Of a stretch of DNA of 64,000 nucleotides, positions 47,106 through 55,874 are shown piece by piece. Made by a program: the position numbers and the translations under genes. Position 1 is the stretch's first letter. Every line of letters starts with the position of its first letter. The stretch comes from Butyrivibrio sp. AC2005 (lineage in GTDB: Bacteria; Bacillota; Clostridia; Lachnospirales; Lachnospiraceae). The notes below the pieces were generated by a model. It worked only from the letters and a program-made list of their open reading frames with translations. It did not search any database and was not told where the DNA came from. The DNA lies in NCBI RefSeq assembly GCF_000424145.1, contig NZ_AUJI01000015.1, forward strand, positions 55,222 to 119,221, in the 5' to 3' direction.

Positions 47106-47864
47106 ATGAACATAGAAATACTCTACGAAGACAACGACATAATAGTATGCGCAAAGCCGGCAGGAATAGCGGTACAGAGTAGCAGTGTCACATCTCCTGA
47201 CATGGAGACAATACTGCGCACGCAGATTCTGAGGAGTGGAAGCTTTAAAAACAAGTCCACAATTCTCCATGTAATTCACAGACTGGACCAGCCGGTGGAG
47301 GGTATAATCGTATTTGGAAGAACCAGGAAGGCAGCAGCTGACCTTAGCGCACAGGTTAAGGCACAAGGAGATATGAATAAAACATATCTTGCTGTGGCAT
47401 ATGGATCGTTTACTGAGGATGAGAAAGAGGGAGAACTTCAGGATTATATTTATAGAGACACTGCAACTAAAAAGGCTGTAATTGTCGATACTGATGATAA
47501 AAACAAAGCTGCAAAGAAATGCCTGTTATCATATAAGGTCATTTCCGAGAAATGCATAAAGGATATTTCAGAAAATAACGTGGTGGATTTCGAAGGGGAA
47601 AATGTATCTGAGAAAATATCTCTTGTGGAAATAAAGCTTGAGACTGGAAGATATCATCAGATACGTGCGCAGTTTTCTAATGCGGGGCATCCCCTCCTTG
47701 GAGACAGAAGATACTGCTCAGATAAAAGTGATGAAGCATCAGCACGACTTAGAGTAAAAAATGTTGCATTGTGTGCTTATAAGCTCTCCTTTAAACATCC
47801 TGTGACACATAAAATAATGGATTTTGAAGTAAAGCCACAGGGAAATATTTTTAAAGAATTTTAA
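47106..47864 (+). CDS. RluA-family pseudouridine synthase
   Basis: The 252-residue enzyme begins MNIEILYEDNDIIVCAKPAG, the normal RluA start, and has no S4 domain. The catalytic loop reads HVIHRLDQPVEGIIVFGRT, with the invariant Asp but without the usual Arg and Thr-Ser after it. ETGRYHQIRAQFSNAGHPLLGD is the second conserved block. Modification target, 23S rRNA or tRNA, cannot be told. A terminator follows. Confidence 0.88.
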   Translation: MNIEILYEDNDIIVCAKPAGIAVQSSSVTSPDMETILRTQILRSGSFKNKSTILHVIHRLDQPVEGIIVFGRTRKAAADLSAQVKAQGDMNKTYLAVAYGSFTEDEKEGELQDYIYRDTATKKAVIVDTDDKNKAAKKCLLSYKVISEKCIKDISENNVVDFEGENVSEKISLVEIKLETGRYHQIRAQFSNAGHPLLGDRRYCSDKSDEASARLRVKNVALCAYKLSFKHPVTHKIMDFEVKPQGNIFKEF

Positions 47865-47865
47865 A

Positions 47866-47906
47866 AAAGCTGCTAATTTGAAATTTTTTCAGATTAGCAG
47901 CTTTTT
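47866..47906 (+). terminator. Terminator after the pseudouridine synthase gene
   Basis: AAAGCTGCTAAT pairs with ATTAGCAGCTTT and T residues follow. A second hairpin, ATGCGCA/TGCGCAT (47914-47930), just beyond, can end the convergent minus-strand gene. Confidence 0.87.
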
Positions 47907-47932
47907 ATAATAAATGCGCAAAGTGCGCATGT

Positions 47933-48448
47933 TTACTCTATTACAGGAGCATTAGCCTGCTCAGGAACACTTACTTCCTTAATAGATTCATCAATATCAT
48001 GGAAAAATGCCCTTGTTGCGACAATTCCTCTTTTGGCATCCTCAAACTCCCAAAGGAACTGCTCAGGTATATTATCACGGCCATACATAGAAATACGTCC
48101 TGCATAAGCGTGAATGATACTTACATATTTTTTATCAAGCTCGTAATTTCTGTAAATCTCACGACGAAGACGTGGACGCTGGGCAACAAACTTACGGATG
48201 TCCATTTTGAGATCAAGAGGAAGATCCTGTTCTCTTTCTCTTACAAGCTGTAAATATTTCTTATAGGTCTCTTCATCAACTTTCTGAAAATTAGTTTCAT
48301 ATTCGAAACATGCAGCTCCGTCAGGAAGATCAAGTCTATATCTGCCGTCTTCATAAACTTCTTCAATTCTGGCAACTACCTGGGGTACCAAAGGTTTGCC
48401 ATTATAGTCTAATATGATGACTTTGTCATCCGGTTTAAATTTTGCCAT
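47933..48448 (-). CDS. Hypothetical protein (171 aa), possible SH3-like N-terminal domain
   Basis: I do not recognise the family. The first 55 residues (KFKPDDKVIILDYNGKPLVP, then a short strand-rich part) look like an SH3- or Tudor-type barrel. The rest is helical and charged, with REREQDLPLDLKMDIRKFVA and many Arg/Glu residues, ending in an acidic tail. There is no signal peptide or Cys cluster. The gene is monocistronic, upstream of the VTC locus on the other strand, with a clear aggag ribosome-binding site. Confidence 0.6.
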   Translation of the reverse strand: MAKFKPDDKVIILDYNGKPLVPQVVARIEEVYEDGRYRLDLPDGAACFEYETNFQKVDEETYKKYLQLVREREQDLPLDLKMDIRKFVAQRPRLRREIYRNYELDKKYVSIIHAYAGRISMYGRDNIPEQFLWEFEDAKRGIVATRAFFHDIDESIKEVSVPEQANAPVIE

Positions 48449-48575
48449 AATATTTTCTCCTCATTGCCCTTTTTACCTTTTCTTGCAAAAACACTATAGT
48501 CCTATAAAGCACTGAATTCAAGGCTTTTTCCGCTTTTTTAAGACCTTTCCCTGTTTTTTAAGAAAATCTAAAGAA

Positions 48576-48593
48576 TTTAGGTCTGTTTTAGGT
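48576..48593 (+). promoter_or_regulatory. Direct repeat before the VTC-domain gene (possible OmpR-type regulator site)
   Basis: TTTAGGT occurs at 48576-48582 and 48587-48593, an 11-bp period. A -10-like TATTCT (48602-48607) lies 8 bp downstream, so the repeats cover the -35 position as PhoB/PhoP boxes do. AGACCT/AGGTCT inverted repeats flank the area. Binding is inferred. Confidence 0.4.
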
Positions 48594-48649
48594 TAAACAT
48601 GTATTCTTGCATCAGAACAAAGGAATAGGTGCACAGAAATGAGGTAATA

Positions 48650-49417
48650 ATGAGCGGATTTAAAGATACCTTTCAAAGATATGAAACGAAATATCTGTTG
48701 GAGGATTTTCAGTACAAAGCAATAAGAGAGAGACTTGAAAACATGGCAAGAGTCGATGAGTACGGAAAGACCTCCATCTTAAATATATATTACGATACAC
48801 CGAATTACTCGCTTATAAGAACTTCACTTGAAAAACCGGTGTACAAAGAAAAATTGAGGCTTCGCAGCTATGGCATTCCAAAGGATGACACAAGAGCATT
48901 TATAGAGATAAAGAAAAAATTTGAAGGCATTGTATATAAGAGAAGAATAGGAATGGATTATAAAAGTGCTCTGGAGTACTTGAACAAAGGAATGGAGCCT
49001 GTTGAGGAATCTCAGATATCTCATGAGATAGATTATTTTAAGAGGTTTTACAGAGGATTAAGACCTGCTATGGCAATATCCTATGACAGGATAGCAATGG
49101 CTGGAACCGATGATCCGGAACTTCGAATAACATTTGATGAAAATATAAGATGGAGAGTAAGTCATCTTAATCTTAAGCACGGTAATATAGGTAAAGACAT
49201 ATTGAAGCCGGGACAGCATCTTATGGAGCTTAAGATTGCGGGAGCCATGTCCCTGGAAATGGCCAGGATACTTGATGAACTTGAGATTAGACAGACATCA
49301 TTTTCAAAATACGGAAAAGGTTATCTGGATTATATGTATCCTGATGGTAACAGAGAGGCTTTCTATCAGAATAGGCAAGGTAATATTATCAGAGACAGGA
49401 GAATTCTTACTGCATAA
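48650..49417 (+). CDS. VTC-domain protein (polyphosphate polymerase-like)
   Basis: The 255-residue protein is one VTC tunnel domain: FQRYETKYLLEDFQYKAIRE at the start, YYDTPNYSLIRTSLEKPVYK, KLRLRSYG, FIEIKKKFEGIVYKRRI and ELKIAGAMS provide the basic and acidic residues lining the triphosphate tunnel. Yeast Vtc4 makes polyphosphate with this fold; bacterial relatives next to DUF4956 are less studied. The start is ATG 48650 behind gaggt, not the GTG at 48629. It is followed by a DUF4956 protein and a beta-helix protein. Confidence 0.88.
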   Translation: MSGFKDTFQRYETKYLLEDFQYKAIRERLENMARVDEYGKTSILNIYYDTPNYSLIRTSLEKPVYKEKLRLRSYGIPKDDTRAFIEIKKKFEGIVYKRRIGMDYKSALEYLNKGMEPVEESQISHEIDYFKRFYRGLRPAMAISYDRIAMAGTDDPELRITFDENIRWRVSHLNLKHGNIGKDILKPGQHLMELKIAGAMSLEMARILDELEIRQTSFSKYGKGYLDYMYPDGNREAFYQNRQGNIIRDRRILTA

Positions 49418-49452
49418 GGTGTAGTAACATTATTAAAGGAGATTATAGAACA

Positions 49453-50136
49453 ATGAATGAATTATTATTTGGAACAGTAATGGAGTCAGGAACAATCACA
49501 GGAAGTGCTTTTATTTCAGCAACACTTGTATCCCTTGCGGTAGGAATATATATAGCATTTATGGCAGGTTTAAAGGGAAGAGCATCAAGAAGTCTTGCGA
49601 TAACTTTGGCATTACTACCCGTGATAGTACAGGTGGTTATCATGTTGGTAAATGGTAATCTTGGCGCAGGTGTAGCGGTTGCAGGGGCATTCAGTCTTGT
49701 GAGATTCAGGTCTCAGCCGGGTTCAGCACAGGATATTACAAATATTTTTCTTGCCATGGCAGTGGGACTTGCGACAGGAATGGGATATATAGGATTAGCG
49801 GTTTTATTTGCCATAGTAGTAACACTTATTAATTATGTGTTAAAGACTATAGGATTCGGCGGTGCAGGTTCGGAAGTAAAGACGATTAAGATAACAGTTC
49901 CTGAGAGTCTTGACTTTGAAGGGATTTTTGATGATATTTTTGCAAGATATACAACAAGTGCAGAGCTTGAAGAAGTAAAAACAACCGGAATGGGAAGTCT
50001 TTATAAACTTACATATAGCGTTACCATGAGAGGTAAAGCTTCAACCAAGGGAATGATCGATGAGATGAGACAAAGGAACGGTAATCTGGAAATATCCTGC
50101 TCAAGACCGGTTGCTCTTGCAGGGGCAGAGCTGTAA
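49453..50136 (+). CDS. DUF4956 membrane protein
   Basis: The 227-residue protein has four membrane helices (about residues 18-38, 50-68, 90-110 with GAFSLVRFRSQPGSAQDITN between, and 115-135) and a C-terminal cytoplasmic domain of about 85 residues with a ferredoxin-like pattern. GAFSLVRFRSQPGSAQDI is the family's signature. It almost always accompanies a VTC-domain gene, as here, 35 bp apart. Transport or signalling with polyphosphate is plausible, unproven. Confidence 0.9.
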   Translation: MNELLFGTVMESGTITGSAFISATLVSLAVGIYIAFMAGLKGRASRSLAITLALLPVIVQVVIMLVNGNLGAGVAVAGAFSLVRFRSQPGSAQDITNIFLAMAVGLATGMGYIGLAVLFAIVVTLINYVLKTIGFGGAGSEVKTIKITVPESLDFEGIFDDIFARYTTSAELEEVKTTGMGSLYKLTYSVTMRGKASTKGMIDEMRQRNGNLEISCSRPVALAGAEL

Positions 50137-50166
50137 CTACACATTTGATATAGCGAGGTTAATACA

Positions 50167-51906
50167 ATGAAAAGAAAAACACTACCGATAATCTTTGCCA
50201 CAGGAATGGTACTTGGCATATGTGCAGCTGCCTGTGGAGCAGCCGGCACAGTAACAAATGCAAATGATGCAACGGATACTTCAGTGATAATAGAAAGTGA
50301 AGATACAGAAAAAACAGCTGAGAACATAAGTAATACAGAAACGGTATCAACAGTAAACATGAGTACTGATACTACAACAATAGGTGCAGTGACATCCGTA
50401 TCAGAGTTGGATTTGGAAGGAATGTTCACTGAAAGGGATATAGATACAGGATATGATGAGTCAAATTCAACTATCATAACGCTTAGTGACAGTAGTGCTG
50501 AGGTGACAGGAGAAGGAGTGAATGCAGATGGAACAACCATCACGATTACTTCGGAAGGTACGTACATTTTCAGCGGAGAACTGAAGGAAGGACAGATCAT
50601 TGTCGATGTAGATGACAGTGAGAAGGTTCAGATTGTTTTAAATGGTGTGACCATAACTAACGATGACAGCGCATGCATATATGTAAAATGCGCAGATAAG
50701 GTCTTTGTGACACTGGCACAGGGAACGGAAAATTCATTATCTGATTCCGGGTCGGAATATATACAGGAAGACAGTGAAACAAATGTTGATGGTGTGATTT
50801 ACAGTAAGGATGACATTACATTTAACGGCTCAGGAAGTCTTACTATAAACGCATCCTATGCTAATGGAATAGTCGGAAAAGATGATGTGAAATTTACAGG
50901 AGGAACATACAATATTACCGCTGTGGGTAATGCAATAGAGGGCAAGGATTCCGTAAGGATAAATAATGGAAACTTTAATCTGATAAGCGGTAAGGATAAG
51001 GACGGAATCCATACGAGCAATGAGGAGGAATCAGGTAAAGGGTATGTCTACATTGAGGGTGGAGATATTACTATAAATGCTCAGGATGACGGTATCCATG
51101 CAGCGACTGTGCTTTACATATGCGGCGGTAATATTGATGTAACAGAGAGCTATGAAGGCCTTGAAGGAGATACCATAGAGATTCTTGACGGAACTATTAA
51201 GGTGAAGTCAAGTGATGACGGACTTAATGCATCAACAAGTACTTCCCAGGATGAGTCAGGATTCGGACAGATGGGAGGTGGCATGGATTATGACGAAAAT
51301 GCTTATATCCATATCTGTGGCGGTGATATATATGTAAATGCTGACGGAGATGGAATTGACTCTAATGGAGACATCTATATAGATGGGGGCTATGTAGTAG
51401 TAGATGGTCCTGTCAATGACGGAAATGGTCCTCTTGATAAAGGAGGTACAGCATATATTTCAGGTGGAACGGTAATTGCAGTGGGATCAAGTGGTATGGT
51501 TGAGACATTTAGCTCGGAGTCGGAACAATATTCGATTTTGTATGGCTTTGAGAGTAGTCTGGAAGCAGGGACAGAAATCACAATTACTGACAATGATGGA
51601 AATACATGCATGGGATATACACTGAATAAGACAGCATCTTCAGTAGTGTTTAGTTCTGAAGATTTAGCTGAAGGTGAGTACACAATTACTGCAGGTGATT
51701 TCACTGATACAATAACAGTGAGTGATAAGTCAACTACAGCAGGTGCATCAGTAGGAACTATGGGTGGCCATGGAGGTGCCGGTCTTGGCCAGGGGAGAAG
51801 AATGAAAAACGAAATGCTTGAGGGACAGGATATGCAAAATATGCAGGGTGAAAAACCTGAAGGACAGCCACCGGCAGAAATGCAGAATCAGGATGGACAG
51901 AATTAA
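50167..51906 (+). CDS. DUF4353 (Cthe_2159-type) beta-helix surface protein
   Basis: The 579-residue secreted protein has a signal peptide (about 1-24, LPIIFATGMVLGICAAACGA) and a Thr/Ser/Glu-rich stalk, then repeated beta-helix strands such as ITFNGSGSLTINASYANGIV, DDGIHAATVLYICGGNIDVT and DGIDSNGDIYIDGGYVVVDG. Cthe_2159, the named relative, binds acidic sugars and calcium. The C-terminal 60 residues are Gly/Gln/Met/Pro rich and disordered, without LPXTG. It follows DUF4956 by 30 bp. Some members sit with CotH-type kinases, so a VTC-linked surface module is likely. Confidence 0.88.
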   Translation: MKRKTLPIIFATGMVLGICAAACGAAGTVTNANDATDTSVIIESEDTEKTAENISNTETVSTVNMSTDTTTIGAVTSVSELDLEGMFTERDIDTGYDESNSTIITLSDSSAEVTGEGVNADGTTITITSEGTYIFSGELKEGQIIVDVDDSEKVQIVLNGVTITNDDSACIYVKCADKVFVTLAQGTENSLSDSGSEYIQEDSETNVDGVIYSKDDITFNGSGSLTINASYANGIVGKDDVKFTGGTYNITAVGNAIEGKDSVRINNGNFNLISGKDKDGIHTSNEEESGKGYVYIEGGDITINAQDDGIHAATVLYICGGNIDVTESYEGLEGDTIEILDGTIKVKSSDDGLNASTSTSQDESGFGQMGGGMDYDENAYIHICGGDIYVNADGDGIDSNGDIYIDGGYVVVDGPVNDGNGPLDKGGTAYISGGTVIAVGSSGMVETFSSESEQYSILYGFESSLEAGTEITITDNDGNTCMGYTLNKTASSVVFSSEDLAEGEYTITAGDFTDTITVSDKSTTAGASVGTMGGHGGAGLGQGRRMKNEMLEGQDMQNMQGEKPEGQPPAEMQNQDGQN

Positions 51907-51910
51907 AAAA

Positions 51911-52603
51911 TCAGTTATTTGATGAATAGGAACTGATCTCTGCTCCATTTTCGGGGATGCCAAGAATGATGGAGATTCCGTTTTCCGCGGCAGAGCTTAT
52001 GTTTTCTATATTCAGAGCATAGTCATAGACGTTGCCGAGAGTATCGGTAACACTGAGAATGCGGGAATTACTATCCAGGTTTATAGGAAGAATTATTCCT
52101 GTAAGAATTCTACCGGAGGGAAGCGTTGTACCTTCTTTCAGGTAGTTTTCTGTTTCTGTAGCCAAAGAGGTATCCTTTAGAATAATAGAGTTAAACTCCG
52201 ACCCGGATTTATTCTCGATATAGCACAGAATTTCGGTATGCTTTGCAGACTCTGCCAATGCGTTTCCTTCGACTTCAAGTTCTTTTTCCATCTCGGAATA
52301 GAGTGTTTTATAGGATTCGGTTAGATTGTTTATTTTAGGGAGCAGCTCCTGGACATCCTTATCCTTTAATTTTTCAGTATCAAAATCAGTAATTGCATTA
52401 TATTGTGTTTCATATGCTAAAAGATCTTCTCCATAGGCATCGGTAGTGAGCTTTCCGTAGATTTCCTCTGCAAATCCTTTTTGCTGAGTAAGTTCATCCC
52501 TGGCTTTTGTAATGCTGGAGAGATTTTCCTCAGATACTTTGCAGGCTGAGAGCATTGTACAACATATTAGTATAGCTAGTGCATAAAGGTGTTTTTTTGA
52601 CAT
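51911..52603 (-). CDS. Putative lipoprotein
   Basis: The 230-residue protein has a lipobox TMLSACKVS (Cys near residue 21) after a short hydrophobic signal. The mature part starts with a coiled coil (about 30-115) rich in Lys, Glu and Thr, followed by a beta-rich C-terminal domain (IENKSGSEFNSIILKD, SRILSVTDTLGNVYDYALNI). I do not recognise the family; FxLYD-type domains look similar. It lies convergently with the beta-helix gene and divergently from DUF3810. Confidence 0.75.
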   Translation of the reverse strand: MSKKHLYALAILICCTMLSACKVSEENLSSITKARDELTQQKGFAEEIYGKLTTDAYGEDLLAYETQYNAITDFDTEKLKDKDVQELLPKINNLTESYKTLYSEMEKELEVEGNALAESAKHTEILCYIENKSGSEFNSIILKDTSLATETENYLKEGTTLPSGRILTGIILPINLDSNSRILSVTDTLGNVYDYALNIENISSAAENGISIILGIPENGAEISSYSSNN

Positions 52604-52679
52604 GTTTTAGGTCTCCTATGTTAGGAGTATAATATATTAAGGAATAAAAGACAAAATCATATAAAGGCAAACATTCGAC

Positions 52680-53768
52680 GTGAAAAAGAAAATAATAGTA
52701 TTTGCGTTTGTTCTTACAATTGTATTAAATGTTTTCTCCTGGTTGATTCCCGAATTTTCAGACTACTACACAAGGTATACCTTTCCGCTATGGGTTGAAA
52801 GTTATGGAAGATTAACCTCCATGTTTTCCTTTTCAGTGGGAGAATTTCTTATTGTTGCAGGTATAATCTGGCTTATTTTAATTCCCTTTGTTAAAAAAAT
52901 AAGAAAAAACACCATACTTCTGCTTGTCATGATTTCTCTTATCATGACTCTAAACTGTTTTATAAACTATCACTGTACTCCAATTAAGGATTCTTACAAG
53001 ATTGTAAGCGGAGAAGATGATAGCAACACTGACAGTAATGGCCAAGATGGCAGCAGGGAATTTACTGTTGAAGAGTTGGGGGAATTGAGGGATTACATCG
53101 TAAATAAATGTAATGAGTTGTCATCAGAGGTAGAGAGGCAAGAGGATGGAACACTTATATACGATGAAAATGAAATGAAGGATACAGCAAAAAAATCCAT
53201 GCAGGCACTGGGAGAAAGATTTCCAAAGCTGTCAGGTTTTTATGTGACGCCTAAGGCTCTTCTTTCATCAGGGTTTATAAGTCAGCAGTATATGCAAGGA
53301 TATTACTTTCCATTTTCAATGGAAGCTAATTATAACGATATAATGTATGTTACCAACAAGCCTTTTACTATGTGTCATGAACTTGCTCATACCAAGAGCT
53401 ACATATTTGAGGATGAGGCCAATTTCCTCGCATATCTGGCATGTACGGGTTCGGATGATTTTTTTTTCCAGTATAGTGGGTATCTTGGGGTACTTAATTA
53501 TGTGAATAATGCCTTTTATGAAAATGTAACCAAGGAGGAATATAAGTCTCATGTTGCAGTTTCCGAAACAGTCTGGGATGACAATATATTTCTGACTGAT
53601 GAAAACTGGAAAAAGGTGGAGGATACAGCGGTTTTAGATACTGAAACAGTAAAAAAGGCAGCAGATACATTTGTTGATACCACGCTTAAGGTAAATGGCG
53701 TAGGTGATGGAAAAGCAAGCTACAACAGAGTAGTGGAGCTTATGCTTTTGGAATATTACTCAGAATAA
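52680..53768 (+). CDS. DUF3810 membrane protein with zinc-peptidase motif
   Basis: The 362-residue protein has about three N-terminal membrane helices (PLWVESYGRLTSMFSFSVGE between the first two) and an extracellular domain with TMCHELAHTKSYIFEDEANF, an HExxH zinc motif followed by a downstream Glu. This is the DUF3810 pattern. The start is a GTG at 52680 with a weak ribosome-binding site (aaagg). The substrate is unknown. It lies upstream of the second two-component system. Confidence 0.85.
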   Translation: MKKKIIVFAFVLTIVLNVFSWLIPEFSDYYTRYTFPLWVESYGRLTSMFSFSVGEFLIVAGIIWLILIPFVKKIRKNTILLLVMISLIMTLNCFINYHCTPIKDSYKIVSGEDDSNTDSNGQDGSREFTVEELGELRDYIVNKCNELSSEVERQEDGTLIYDENEMKDTAKKSMQALGERFPKLSGFYVTPKALLSSGFISQQYMQGYYFPFSMEANYNDIMYVTNKPFTMCHELAHTKSYIFEDEANFLAYLACTGSDDFFFQYSGYLGVLNYVNNAFYENVTKEEYKSHVAVSETVWDDNIFLTDENWKKVEDTAVLDTETVKKAADTFVDTTLKVNGVGDGKASYNRVVELMLLEYYSE

Positions 53769-53848
53769 TAGTTTATATAAAATTTACATTTTATTATTTA
53801 TGCATCTGATATGATGGAATTAACTTATATTTTCGGAGGAAAAACATA

Positions 53849-54526
53849 ATGAAGCTTCTTCTTGCTGAAGATGAAAAAGAACTTTCAAATGCGCTGGTGG
53901 CAATATTGAAACATTCAAGCTATACGGTGGATGCCGTATATGACGGACAGGATGCTCTGGACTATATTCTTGCCAGCGAATATGACGGTATCATTCTTGA
54001 TATTATGATGCCCGGGTTAGAGGGAACAGAGGTATTAAAAAAAATCCGCGAAAAGGGTATATCCACTCCTGTTCTTTTTTTGACTGCTAAATCTGAGACA
54101 GATGATAAAATCATGGGGCTTGATCTGGGCGCTGATGATTACCTGACAAAGCCTTTTGAAATGGGAGAACTGCTTGCGAGAATACGTGCAATGACAAGAA
54201 GAAAGGCAGACTTTGCTCCTAATAATTTAAAGTGTGGAAATGTTGAGCTTGACAGAGCAGGATATGAGCTTAAGTCACCGGGACATGAACCGATAAGACT
54301 TGTGGGACGTGAGTTTCAGATGCTTGAGATGCTCATGGAAAATCCGGGAAGAGTTATTTCTGTGGATGCATTTATGGACAGGATATGGGCTGATGGTGAG
54401 GCAGATGTAAACGTAGTATGGGTTTATATATCAAATCTTAGAAAAAAGCTCACATCATTGGATGCAACCTGTGAAATCAAGGCTTCTCGCGGAGTTGGAT
54501 ACTCCATGCATGAAAAGGCGGAATGA
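53849..54526 (+). CDS. OmpR-family response regulator
   Basis: The 225-residue regulator starts MKLLLAEDEKELSNALVAIL, has the phospho-acceptor Asp in GIILDIMMPGLEGTE near residue 51, Lys in YLTKPFEMGELLARI, and a winged-helix DNA-binding domain with LVGREFQMLEMLMENPGRVI. It starts behind tcggagg. The kinase follows 4 bp after its stop. It is a candidate to bind the direct repeats at 48576-48593. Confidence 0.94.
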   Translation: MKLLLAEDEKELSNALVAILKHSSYTVDAVYDGQDALDYILASEYDGIILDIMMPGLEGTEVLKKIREKGISTPVLFLTAKSETDDKIMGLDLGADDYLTKPFEMGELLARIRAMTRRKADFAPNNLKCGNVELDRAGYELKSPGHEPIRLVGREFQMLEMLMENPGRVISVDAFMDRIWADGEADVNVVWVYISNLRKKLTSLDATCEIKASRGVGYSMHEKAE

Positions 54527-54530
54527 TTAA

Positions 54531-55874
54531 ATGGTAAAAAAGCTAAGACAAAAGTTTGTCCTTACCGCAACATTATCACTTCTGGTGATTCTGATTGGAA
54601 TAATCGGATTTATTAATGTGGCTAATTACATACAGGTTCAGGCAGGAGCGGATGATATTCTGAGCATTCTTTCCGAAAATAACGGAATGTTTCCTGAGAT
54701 GAAGGAAAAGCTTACAAAACCTGATGGAAAGAACACAAAGGATGATGATAGCAATGGAGATAAAGCTGAGGGTCCGCCCGCGGAGGGACCGTTCTTTGGC
54801 GATAAAATGGAGTATAACAGAACGCTTGAACTTCCTTTTCAGTCAAGATATTTCTGGGTAAAGCTAAATAAAAATGGAAAGCCGATTGAAATTAACACCG
54901 GGCATATAGCGGCCATTTCTTCAGAAGATGCCAGTAATTATGCTAAGGAGCTTTTCTATAATCAGAAGAATACAAGGGGATATGTGGATAAACATTACAG
55001 ATATCTGATTTCGAGGAAGGATGATGGCTCCTGTCTGATCATTTTTGTAGATTGCAGCAATGGTTTTTACAATGCAAATATGCTTCTTTTAAGAACTCTT
55101 CTTATCGGACTTATTGCACTTATTGCAATGTTCATACTGGTTTATCTATTTTCGGGAAAAGCAGTTGCGCCTGTGGTGGAATCACTTGAAAAGCAGAAGA
55201 GATTTATAACCGATGCGGGACATGAACTTAAGACACCTCTTGCGGTTATTTCCGCAAATATGGATGTAATAGAGCTTGAGGCGGGAAAGAGTGAGTGGAC
55301 AAAAAGCACTAAGAATCAGATAAAGAGGATGGATGGTCTTGTTAAGAATCTCCTTACACTTTCAAGAATGGAAGAAGAAAATATCCATCTGGTATTTTCA
55401 GATATCAATATAAGCAAGATTACAGAAGATGCTACGATGTATTTTAACGCAATGGCGGATTTTAAAAAGATAAAATATACCGTCGATATTGGGAAAAATA
55501 TACATATAAACGGAGATAAGAATGCATTTAATCAGCTCTGTACACTACTTATTGATAATGCAATTAAGTATACACCCGAAGAAGGAAGTATAAATGTGAG
55601 CCTCAGTAGTGACAACAGTATGAGAAATGCCATATTTGAAGTAACAAATACCTGTGATAAGGTTCCTGAAGGAAAACTGGACAGATTGTTTGACAGATTC
55701 TACAGGGCCGATACATCAAGAAGTCGCGAGAGCGGCGGGTACGGAATTGGCTTATCCGTAGCAAGGGCAATCGCGACGTCACATGGCGGTACTATTGAAG
55801 CTAAAGCAGATGGTGATCATATAATGAGATTCATCGTTAAGGTTCCAATGATAAAGAACGAAAAAGCCGATTAA
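54531..55874 (+). CDS. Sensor histidine kinase
   Basis: The 447-residue kinase has two membrane helices (about 12-34 and 183-207) enclosing an extracytoplasmic domain of about 150 residues with a Lys/Asp/Pro-rich insert (DGKNTKDDDSNGDKAEGPPA). The His box is FITDAGHELKTPLAVISANM near residue 230, the N box LCTLLIDNAIKYTP, and FDRFYRADTSRSRESGGYGI with GIGLSVARAIATSHGG closes the ATPase domain. It pairs with the regulator just upstream. Its last 4 bases overlap the convergent exporter gene's end. Confidence 0.93.
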   Translation: MVKKLRQKFVLTATLSLLVILIGIIGFINVANYIQVQAGADDILSILSENNGMFPEMKEKLTKPDGKNTKDDDSNGDKAEGPPAEGPFFGDKMEYNRTLELPFQSRYFWVKLNKNGKPIEINTGHIAAISSEDASNYAKELFYNQKNTRGYVDKHYRYLISRKDDGSCLIIFVDCSNGFYNANMLLLRTLLIGLIALIAMFILVYLFSGKAVAPVVESLEKQKRFITDAGHELKTPLAVISANMDVIELEAGKSEWTKSTKNQIKRMDGLVKNLLTLSRMEEENIHLVFSDINISKITEDATMYFNAMADFKKIKYTVDIGKNIHINGDKNAFNQLCTLLIDNAIKYTPEEGSINVSLSSDNSMRNAIFEVTNTCDKVPEGKLDRLFDRFYRADTSRSRESGGYGIGLSVARAIATSHGGTIEAKADGDHIMRFIVKVPMIKNEKAD

